A stretch of 46,744 nucleotides of DNA from Zelonia costaricensis. Lineage: Eukaryota > Euglenozoa > Kinetoplastea > Trypanosomatida > Trypanosomatidae. A program made the translations under genes and the position numbers. The stretch lies in the NCBI GenBank assembly GCA_030849075.1, contig JASAOO010003358.1, positions 1 through 46,744 on the forward strand. Direction: 5' to 3'. The notes under the pieces were generated by a model, which had not been told where the DNA came from, searched no databases, and saw only the letters and a program-made list of their open reading frames with translations. Shown piece after piece: positions 9,755 through 17,274 of the stretch; position 1 is the first letter of the stretch, and each line of letters opens with the position of its first letter.

Positions 9755-12700
9755 CTACGAACCGCGCTTGACGTTCCGTGGGGAGTCGAGTGGGCCCTGC
9801 CCTCCCATGCTCGCCCTGCTGCCTCCGCTGGCTTCACTGGTGCGCCGGATGCTCGCGAGCGACCCGCGCTCATCATCGACGGGGTCGGTCAGCGTGACAC
9901 TGAGCTTGCGGATCGGGCGCTGGTGCAGCAGCGACCCGCCGCCAGACGGACTGCCGACGCCGCTGCCACCCCCAGCACCGCCACCACCGCCGGCAGAGCG
10001 CGCGGCCGACTTGGCGACCATGATGGCAGTGGAGCGGCGGTGGGCCGGGAAGGAGAGCTCGCCGCTCTGGTCGCTCTCTTCTCGCCCTCCACCGCGAGCG
10101 CCGCCGCCGCCACCGTCGCTGTCTGTGAAGGTGATGCGGCTGGACCGCAGGATGGGCGAGGCGGCCGTTGACTGCGAGGCGGATGGGGTCCGTGACCCGG
10201 TGGTGTGGGCGACAGTGAAGGACGTCGTGGTGGCGAGCGTCGTGGTCGTGATGGCGCCGAGGCTATTCTCGATCGGCGTCAGCGTAGCCACGTGGTGCTC
10301 CTGTTGCGGCTGCTCCGTCGCTGCCGAGATGCCGGTGATGACGCTGGTGTTGCTCGAGGAGGCGCTGCCTATGCTGTGGCTCAGCCGCCGCGGGGCGCCG
10401 GCACTGCTGTCAAAGCCCACCTGCCGCGGCGCCGACGTGTGGCGACGCTGGCGGAGGTTCTGCTCCGCCTCGCTGAGGCCGTCGACCATCTGCTGCTGGT
10501 GCGGGTTCGCCATCGTCGGCGACGCGCGCAGGTCGATGGACGGCGAGGACGGCATCGAGGATGCGAGCTGCTCGTTATCGGGCTGCGGCTGCGACTGGGG
10601 CTGGGTGGTGGACGAGGCGTCGGCGCTGTAGTGGCCCGTGGAGCTGGGCTTCACGGAGTACTGCAGCTCCATCTTGAGCCGCCGCACCTCGCCCAGCGCC
10701 TCGTCCCGCTCATTCATGGCCGCCCGGCTCTTCGCCTCCACGGTGTCCATCTTGCTCTGCAGGTCGCGTGCGATGCGGGCCATGGCTTCGCGGCGGCGCT
10801 GCCGGTCGAGCTCGTGGGTGTCGCGGCGCTGGCACAGCGGGCACGGCTGCTCCGGGTGCGACGGCGGCTCCAGCGGCCGCCGCAGGCCCGCCTGCAGCAC
10901 GGCACTGCTCGACACGGCCGTCATGCGGACCGTCATCTCGGCGAGGGTGGCGTGGACGTCGCTGAGCATCTGCAGCACGTCGTGCATCCCCAGCACGTAG
11001 GCGTGCTCCGGCGGCTGCTGGCGCCCCGCCACGGAACCTCCACCACCACCACCACCACCAGCCGTCGGCGACGACGATGTCGTCGTCAGCGAGAGTACGG
11101 TGCCCTGCCGCTCAGTCTGCTGCCGCGCCAACACGTACAGCTTCCACGACCCCTGCAGGTACTTGTGCACGTTGAAGTCCTTCCGGAAGAGCGCGTTCAC
11201 CTCCTCCACGGTGCAGTCCGACGCCTGCATCGCCTCCAGGTCGGCACGCGTGATGATGGCACCGCCCTGCAGCGCCTCGCGCGCCATGAAGTCGCGCGCC
11301 CCCGCCGTGGTGGACACGGGCTTGTCCGAGTCCAGCAGCGCCGTCGCAGCTCCGCCCGACGCGGCCGGCGCCTCCGCCGCGGGTGTCGGGGAGCGGCGCG
11401 CATGGTGCGGCTGGCGATGATCGAGGTTACGGGAGTCGCTCGCGGAGTCGAGGAACGTGGCGGACGTGTCGTACAGGGCCTGCGGGTCTTCGCCACCGTT
11501 GCCGCCGTTCTGCGAATCGCGCGAGGCCACGTCGTCCTGCACCAGGAAGGACTCGCCGTGGCTGTGGCCGAAGCGGCCGCTGCTCTGCAGTCGCCCCGGA
11601 CCCAACGCTCCCGTGTCGGACCCGGAGGCTGCCGCCGCCGCCGCCGCCGCCTCCGCGGCGCGCTTGTGGCGGTACTCGGTGCAGTACTCCATGAACACCT
11701 CGTACACCCGCTGGCGGTGGCGCTTGTCCTTCTCGAAGGCCCCCACCGCGCGGGCCACGGAAGTCCAGCGCGAGGTGGCGACCTTCGCGGCGGGCGACAC
11801 GTCCTTGAGCACCATGGAGTCATACAGCGGGCTGCACAGGGCGTTGGTCGCGTCCACCGCCTCCTGCAGCCCGCGGAGCAGCTGATGCGACTCCGTGTAC
11901 AGCCGCTCCATCGTCTGCCGCTGCTCCAGCGCCTGGGTGCGCGCCACGGCGACCGACGGCATCTCCGTCCCGAGCAGCCCACCGCGCGCCTCTGCGGCGC
12001 CGTCCTCCAGCCCGCTGTGTCGCACCTGCAGGTCGTACATCTCGGTGAAGAAGCTGTCGAGCGCGTTGCCGGCGGACTGCGTCATGGCCTCCTCCAGCAC
12101 CTGCAGCAGCGCCGCGTGCTCGTCGTGGCGGAACGTGTCGAAGCGCCGCGCCTTGGCCGCAACACGCGCCATGAGCTCGTCCAGCCGGTCGCTCTTGCGC
12201 TGCAGGGGCTCGACGCGGTTGCACAGCGCCTCGTGCACCTCGCGCAGGGACGCCAGCTCCGCCTGCGCCTCCTCTAGCTGCTCCTGCAGCGCCGCCTTCT
12301 CGCACCGCAGCGTTTGGGCTTCGAGGGCATCGAGGTGGGCCTGCTGCTTCACCTGGCTGAGCAGGTGCACGTGCGAGGTGGCGATGTCCATCGTTGACTG
12401 CCGCAGCACATCCAGCAGCGCCCCCCGCTCAGCGCAGTGGCACGACACCTGCCGCACCAGCTCGGCCAGCCCCGTGTCTAGAATATCCAGCACGTGGGTG
12501 GCGGCGTCGGTGTAGGCCATCAGCCGCTGCTCCCCCGGCGTGCCCCACAGGTCCGCGTCGAGCGAGCCGGGCTGCCGCAGCGGCGAGCCACTCCCCGCCG
12601 GACCCTCCGCACCGTCCCCGTCGGCCAGCACGTACCGCGCCACCTGCGGGTCCGCGAGGAGGGCGAGCCAGCGGGGGTGGGCCGGGTCGCGCAGCATGCG

Positions 12701-15097
12701 GTCGAGCACCTCGGCCAGCAGGTACACCTGCGACCGCTCGACCGGCCGGGGCGCTGGGAAGATCGTGTTGTGCCCCGAGCCGCCGCCGAAGACGAGCTGG
12801 CCGGCAATGGCGTTGGCTGCCCCGGTGCCCTGCATCGACACCTGCCGCAGCGCGTTCTTCGTGGCCGGATCGACCTCGCTGCCGAATCCCGCGGACGGCT
12901 CACTCGTCCAGCTCTGCCCCGCAAGCGACAGGCTCGCGCAGCCCCCGCCCAGCGCGCCGAGACTGCTGCTCACGCGCGTGGCGATGCCGCTGCTGGAGTC
13001 CAACACGGCGGCCTGCACGTGCGACGCGGTGGACGGCACGTGGTGCATGCGGTCTGCAGTCCCGGCCAGTCCGTTGCTCGACGACGGTCCCAGCGACGGC
13101 GCGGCGGTCACGAGCCGGCCGACGTACGGCATGCTCGACACCCACCACGTCTCGGGGATGCGTGTCTGCGTGAGCCCGGTTAGCCGGTCCACGAGCCCGC
13201 GCCGCCGCTCGCTCAGCGCGATGGTGCTCTGCCCCGGGACGCCGTTCGAGGAACGCTGGGCGACGAACTCCCGACTGACGTGCAGGACCGCCTCCAGGAC
13301 GGAGAAGGTCGGCGTGGTCGAGTAGAAGCTGAAGACGGCCCCGCGCGCCGAGTTGGCGGAGGTCACCCGCGGCGGACGGTTCCCTGTGCCGCTGCGCGCC
13401 CCGGCGCTGCCGACGCGCTCGCCCGCGCCGGCCCCGCTGCCCACGCTCTGCGCGTGCCGCAGCGTGTGGAGGCGGAGGTTGGCGCACGTTGGGGCCTCCG
13501 CTGTGGCCCGCGAGGGAGAGGCGGCGTCAGCCCGGGCGCAGTAGTAGCCGACGAGCTGCCGCACGAAGGCGGCGTCGCTGGCGCTGACGGCAGCCGCGAT
13601 GTGGGCGTGTTCGGTGGAGGACAAGCCGGCCGCGGCGGCTGGACTCAGCTGGTGGGGCTGCTGCAGCGGCACGACCGTCGCGTTGGTGTTGAGGGGATTG
13701 CGGTTCCGCGCCGACGTGAAGGCGGCGGGCACGGCGGTGGCCGGTGCGGCAGCCCCGCCGCCCGCCTCGGCACCCTCCTCGTCGATGAGGTCGGACAGCA
13801 GGTTCGTCCCCGCCGGCGCGGCGACGTTCGCGAAGAGCGTCGTGGGCGTCTTCGGCCCCGTCCCGCCGTCCCTGCCGCCCGCGGACTCGGTGTAGGCCAC
13901 CCCGAAGGCGCCCTGCAGCGCTGGCGGCTCGTGGTAGCGCAGCACCACCGCGGAGGCTTCGTCCGCGGCGGCAGCGGTGCTGCCCCCCGCCGTGCCCACA
14001 CGCCGCGGCGGGCTCAGTGAGTCCTGCGCCAGCGCGGCGGCCGCCGCCGTGCCGAGCGGGATGGCCGCTGCTGCGGCCGTGGTGGCCACCGTCTTGCCCA
14101 TCGGTGAGCCCTCCTGCCCCCTTGACTTGCCGCGGCCCTGCGGGGACGGCACCGCGTGGGGGGCGCGGCCGCTGGTGAAGGCCCCTGCGGCTGCCGCCGC
14201 CGCCGGTGCTGCCTGCCGCTTCGCCGCGGCGCCGCGGTGCTTCAGCTGGTGCTGACGCTGCTGTTGGCGAGTGCGGCGGATGAGCTGGTCGAGGAGGAAC
14301 GGGCTGACGCGGTCGTCGACGCCTGCCTCGAGCAGCGCGGCCGACATCACCGGCGCGGCCTGGGCGAGCGCCGCGGTCGTGGCGGAGGTGTACGTCGTGG
14401 TAACCTCGCTGCCGGCTGCCGGGCTTCTCGCTGACGCGCCCCCCGCCTCCATCGCGTCGTGCGATGGGCTGCCTGCGGGCTCCTCGTTGCCCTCGTCGTC
14501 GCCCGCGGCGTCGACGAGGTGGCGCAGGAGCAGCCCGGTGGTGGCTTCCTGCAGCGCCAGCACGCCCGGCCCGCTCGCGGTGGGCGCCGCAGCTGGCTTG
14601 GCACTCTGCGGCAGGTAGGCATCGCGCGTCAGGGTTGGTCCGGTGCCCACGTACTCGAGGTGCGATGGAGGCGCCGGCATCCCGCTGCTGGTGCCTGTAC
14701 GCGTGGCGCGTTGCGTAAGCGCCGCGGCGGTAGGGCCGAGCGGGTTGAGGGCTGCGCCCGTCGACAGAACCGACGTGATGCCGGCGGGGACGAGCACGCG
14801 CAGGCTCGGTGAGGGGGATGCGGGGTGCAGGGAGCTGCCCACGCTGCTGGGGCTCAGAAGGTGCTGCGGCAGCGGCACGATGGGCAGGGCAGCGCTAATG
14901 GAGGGGTGCTGCGGCTTCAGCGGTTCCTTCAGAGCGCGCTGAGCGGACGCGATCGAGGAGGTGGAGACGCTGGTGCGACTCGTCGCCGCGTCGGAGGGTT
15001 GCTGCGGGGCTGCGCCGGGGCCGTCGTTGGGAGGCCCCGGGGCCGGCGGCTTGTGCAGGGGCCGGTCGCGCCGCAGCCCTGGAAGCGACTGCGGCAT
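9755..15097 (-). CDS. Large hypothetical coiled-coil protein (1780 aa)
   Basis: I do not recognise the family. The start is the Met at 15097 (MPQSLPGLRRDRPLHKPP), the most upstream in frame. Residues 1 to about 780 are mostly low-complexity Ala/Ser/Pro/Gly with scattered ordered patches, such as FVRQLVGYYCARADA and RLTGLTQTRIPETWWVSSMP. A more conserved-looking helical part starts near residue 790 (RSQVYLLAEVLDRMLRDPAH, then DILDTGLAELVRQVSCHCAE). A coiled coil covers about 915-990 (LQEQLEEAQAELASLREVHE, then RKSDRLDELMARVAAKARRF). Around 1410-1480 there is a CPLCQRRDTHE segment, which could be half of a zinc site, followed by a second coiled coil (NERDEALGEVRRLKMELQYS). The C-terminus is again disordered. 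The shape is that of a structural or scaffold protein, perhaps cytoskeletal, but this is inference from composition. No signal peptide or membrane segment is visible. Confidence 0.85.
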   Translation of the reverse strand: MPQSLPGLRRDRPLHKPPAPGPPNDGPGAAPQQPSDAATSRTSVSTSSIASAQRALKEPLKPQHPSISAALPIVPLPQHLLSPSSVGSSLHPASPSPSLRVLVPAGITSVLSTGAALNPLGPTAAALTQRATRTGTSSGMPAPPSHLEYVGTGPTLTRDAYLPQSAKPAAAPTASGPGVLALQEATTGLLLRHLVDAAGDDEGNEEPAGSPSHDAMEAGGASARSPAAGSEVTTTYTSATTAALAQAAPVMSAALLEAGVDDRVSPFLLDQLIRRTRQQQRQHQLKHRGAAAKRQAAPAAAAAAGAFTSGRAPHAVPSPQGRGKSRGQEGSPMGKTVATTAAAAAIPLGTAAAAALAQDSLSPPRRVGTAGGSTAAAADEASAVVLRYHEPPALQGAFGVAYTESAGGRDGGTGPKTPTTLFANVAAPAGTNLLSDLIDEEGAEAGGGAAAPATAVPAAFTSARNRNPLNTNATVVPLQQPHQLSPAAAAGLSSTEHAHIAAAVSASDAAFVRQLVGYYCARADAASPSRATAEAPTCANLRLHTLRHAQSVGSGAGAGERVGSAGARSGTGNRPPRVTSANSARGAVFSFYSTTPTFSVLEAVLHVSREFVAQRSSNGVPGQSTIALSERRRGLVDRLTGLTQTRIPETWWVSSMPYVGRLVTAAPSLGPSSSNGLAGTADRMHHVPSTASHVQAAVLDSSSGIATRVSSSLGALGGGCASLSLAGQSWTSEPSAGFGSEVDPATKNALRQVSMQGTGAANAIAGQLVFGGGSGHNTIFPAPRPVERSQVYLLAEVLDRMLRDPAHPRWLALLADPQVARYVLADGDGAEGPAGSGSPLRQPGSLDADLWGTPGEQRLMAYTDAATHVLDILDTGLAELVRQVSCHCAERGALLDVLRQSTMDIATSHVHLLSQVKQQAHLDALEAQTLRCEKAALQEQLEEAQAELASLREVHEALCNRVEPLQRKSDRLDELMARVAAKARRFDTFRHDEHAALLQVLEEAMTQSAGNALDSFFTEMYDLQVRHSGLEDGAAEARGGLLGTEMPSVAVARTQALEQRQTMERLYTESHQLLRGLQEAVDATNALCSPLYDSMVLKDVSPAAKVATSRWTSVARAVGAFEKDKRHRQRVYEVFMEYCTEYRHKRAAEAAAAAAAASGSDTGALGPGRLQSSGRFGHSHGESFLVQDDVASRDSQNGGNGGEDPQALYDTSATFLDSASDSRNLDHRQPHHARRSPTPAAEAPAASGGAATALLDSDKPVSTTAGARDFMAREALQGGAIITRADLEAMQASDCTVEEVNALFRKDFNVHKYLQGSWKLYVLARQQTERQGTVLSLTTTSSSPTAGGGGGGGGSVAGRQQPPEHAYVLGMHDVLQMLSDVHATLAEMTVRMTAVSSSAVLQAGLRRPLEPPSHPEQPCPLCQRRDTHELDRQRRREAMARIARDLQSKMDTVEAKSRAAMNERDEALGEVRRLKMELQYSVKPSSTGHYSADASSTTQPQSQPQPDNEQLASSMPSSPSIDLRASPTMANPHQQQMVDGLSEAEQNLRQRRHTSAPRQVGFDSSAGAPRRLSHSIGSASSSNTSVITGISAATEQPQQEHHVATLTPIENSLGAITTTTLATTTSFTVAHTTGSRTPSASQSTAASPILRSSRITFTDSDGGGGGARGGGREESDQSGELSFPAHRRSTAIMVAKSAARSAGGGGGAGGGSGVGSPSGGGSLLHQRPIRKLSVTLTDPVDDERGSLASIRRTSEASGGSRASMGGQGPLDSPRNVKRGS

Positions 15098-15145
15098 AGG
15101 CGGCGAGGTCGGATGTGCGTCGCTGTGTGCCTCTTAGGCTGTCTC

Positions 15146-15164
15146 GTGTGTGTGTGTGTGTGTG
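15146..15164. repeat. (GT)n microsatellite near a start codon
   Basis: A GT run on the plus strand, CA on the coding strand, about 50 bases upstream of the 15097 start codon and so probably within the 5' UTR. Confidence 0.9.
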
Positions 15165-15257
15165 GGAGGGGTCAGTGGGTTTGATTGAGCTTGTGTATGT
15201 GAGTGTGTTTGTGTTGGCTGTCGCGGCGTCGCACAGCAATGCACGCGAAGGCACACT

Positions 15258-15290
15258 CACACACACACACACGCACACGCACGCACGCAC
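15258..15290. repeat. (CA)n-rich microsatellite
   Basis: A CA/CG-interrupted repeat on the plus strand, inverted relative to the GT run at 15146-15164. Confidence 0.85.
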
Positions 15291-15839
15291 AAGAGTGAGG
15301 TCGATGCTATGCGACGACCGGCTGAGGCGCGGCGGGAGGGAGTAACGACGGCGTGGCCGCGCCGTACACGACATGGTCGATTGGAAGGGTCGGGGGGGGG
15401 AAAGGAGGGAGAGAGAGAGCGTGTATGGATGGATTTCAAGGACCAGAGGAAGAGGGAGAGATGAACATTGTCGGACCAGCGCTGTGATTGGGCTGCATGA
15501 CCCACCCCGTGGGCAGTGGCGGGGGCCGGGGAGGGGAGGCACGCGTGCTGAGGGAGCCGGTGCGTCTAGCTCGAATGCGACAGCAGCAACGCTGTCTTCT
15601 GGCGAATCTTGTTGAAGGGGCACGGTCTTGTGATGTGAAGGTGCGGGAGTGGAGAGCACAGTTTCTGGGAAGGTGAGGGGGGGGGGGTGTTCACACGTGA
15701 AGCGAAGGCACACAAAACACCAACACACATACACACACGTGGAGTCACAGTTCGGCAACGGACGCAGTGCCGGTGTGTGTGTGTGTGTCTGATACTGTTC
15801 TCCTCCTTCAACTTACACTCTCGGTGCGTTCTGCGCGGC

Positions 15840-16667
15840 TCAGCGGACGGAGGTGGCGCCGCCGACGAATTCACGCATGCGCCGGGCGGCGTCCTCAAGC
15901 GGCGGGTTCTCGGCTGGCGCCTTCTGCACATCCGTGCCGAGCGAGGTGAGCTGGATGACCAGCGAGGGCTGGAAGACGTACATCTTCGGGTCGGCGATGT
16001 ACTTGTCCTGCGCCGCGGCGTCGTCGGCGAGGATGCTGCTGATGTGCGTGTCCACCTGCCACGTCATGGGCAGCGAGAGCTCGAGACAGCGCTGCGCCGA
16101 GGCCGCGTGCACGATGTACGCGGTGAGCTCGCGGTGCCCTTGGTAGGCGAGGCGAACGCCATCGGCGATGTACGGCCGCGGCGGCTTGCTGCCTGCCAAA
16201 AGATCGAGTCCGCCGAGGTGCACCACGCCCCAGTCCGCCGGCACCCGCGACCAGCGGTCGGCGAACTGACGGGCAAAGCGGTGGTGAAACTCGAAGTCGT
16301 CTTCGAGGATCAGCGCGCACTGCCGCTGCTCGGCCACGACGCGCTGCCACACCGCGCGGTGCCCAAGTGCGCAGCCGATCGCGCCCCTGGTCAGGTCCAT
16401 GCCGAACAGCTTCTGCTCGGTGGGCAGCTTATAACGCTCGTAGCCGAGATCGGTGAGCACGCCATCGGTGTGCAAGGCAGCGACGTCAAGGGCGGCGCCG
16501 TCCACCCCGCTCACGCGTGTCACGTCCACGCCGGGCTTCAGGAGCTTGCTGACTTTTGCCCGCTTCAGCTGCTGCTGTGCGTGGGCCCAGCGGTCGGGGC
16601 GCCGGTCGAGGTTGAGGACGTAGCAGGCGTCGAAGATGGTGCACCGGCACCGACTTAAGCGCAGCAT
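15840..16667 (-). CDS. Glycosyltransferase family 25 (LPS-biosynthesis type) protein (275 aa)
   Basis: A probable GT25-family sugar transferase. In this family the sugar is usually galactose from UDP-Gal, but the donor here is unknown. Family features are in the expected order: YVLNLDRRPDRW at 16-27 (the typical opening 'xxINLDRRxDRR'), GAIGCALGHRAVWQRVV at about 95-111 (family 'GExGCxLSH'), the metal/nucleotide-sugar motif ALILEDDFEF at 118-127, GVVHLGGLD at 147-155, and TAYIVHAASAQRCLE at 182-196. The length suits a single GT25 domain. I chose the Met at 16667 (MLRLSRCRC) because the extension to 16904 is Pro/Arg-rich translation of C-rich spacer. That extension would add a short hydrophobic stretch (ALLLLRALI), so an N-terminal anchor cannot be fully excluded. 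With the chosen start no signal peptide or ER-retention signal is seen, which is unusual for a secretory-pathway enzyme. Confidence 0.85.
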   Translation of the reverse strand: MLRLSRCRCTIFDACYVLNLDRRPDRWAHAQQQLKRAKVSKLLKPGVDVTRVSGVDGAALDVAALHTDGVLTDLGYERYKLPTEQKLFGMDLTRGAIGCALGHRAVWQRVVAEQRQCALILEDDFEFHHRFARQFADRWSRVPADWGVVHLGGLDLLAGSKPPRPYIADGVRLAYQGHRELTAYIVHAASAQRCLELSLPMTWQVDTHISSILADDAAAQDKYIADPKMYVFQPSLVIQLTSLGTDVQKAPAENPPLEDAARRMREFVGGATSVR

Positions 16668-17274
16668 CGCTGAAGCAGGTCGTGGCGGCGGTGGTGGTGA
16701 CGGCGCCGTACGCTTCCTGTATCGTTCGCTATGTGGTGATGGTGTCGTGATCAGGGCGCGCAGCAGGAGGAGTGCGAGTTTGGGGTTGGGGGGGGGGGGA
16801 GAGATTGCTGCACAGTGTCGGCCAGTACGGGGGGGGGGGGAAGCGGCCGGGCCGCCACAACGCGCTCTCGACAGCGGACCTTTTCTTCCAGAGTGCATTC
16901 GCATGTGTGTGTGTCTGTGTGCTTGAGTTCGTGTGCCGGTGAGTCGGTCTGCAATTTATGTGTGTGCATTATTCGAGCTGCGGACACTACGCACGTCCCG
17001 ACGGAGGCGGCGGCGGCGGAGGGGTGCCGTGCAGAGACCCCAAAAGAGGAGGGGGGGAGGGGCGGTCAGGCTCCGCTGCAGGCCTGCGCACACCCCACGC
17101 TGCGGAGGTGTGGGTGACGGGACGGGGGGGGGGAGGCGGAATAGGTCGTCAGGGTCGAGCGTGGCGGTGGCGACAAGGATTGCGTGCGGCGTGTCGGACA
17201 GAAGACGCTCTTCTCATCCGTACAACACACATACACACACGTAGACTGACCCCCTTCAGCCGCCGTGCACAGGC
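16668..17274 (-). promoter_or_regulatory. Intergenic region with poly-C/pyrimidine tracts
   Basis: This spacer lies between the Trm1 and GT25 genes. Sense-strand C-rich tracts at about 16782-16803 and 16830-16846 lie 115-180 bases upstream of the GT25 start and are candidate acceptor-directing tracts. Further tracts occur at 17041-17066 and 17120-17135. A GT repeat lies at 16902-16920 and a CA repeat at 17226-17242, the latter just after the Trm1 stop. No gene is supported. Confidence 0.5.

Larger units (their letters stand above)
15098..15839 (-). promoter_or_regulatory. Intergenic region with trans-splicing signals
   Basis: This spacer lies between the GT25 gene and the 1780-aa gene. On the sense strand a pyrimidine tract at about 15391-15418 is a candidate acceptor signal. 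A (GT)n run at 15146-15164 lies only about 50 bases upstream of the 15097 start, and a CA-rich run lies at 15258-15290. Further repeats near the upstream stop are CA at 15724-15740 and GT at 15774-15790 (plus strand). No gene is supported. Confidence 0.5.

Noticed and set aside
10205..12277. A 690-residue plus-strand open frame
   Set aside because: It lies antisense to the 1780-aa gene and is rich in Arg, His, Val and Leu. It is a by-product of high GC and low stop-codon frequency, with no recognisable domain.
16668..16904. An N-terminal extension of the GT25 protein with a short hydrophobic stretch
   Set aside because: The extension is Pro/Arg-rich and spans C-rich tracts typical of acceptor regions. 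It is kept only as an alternative.
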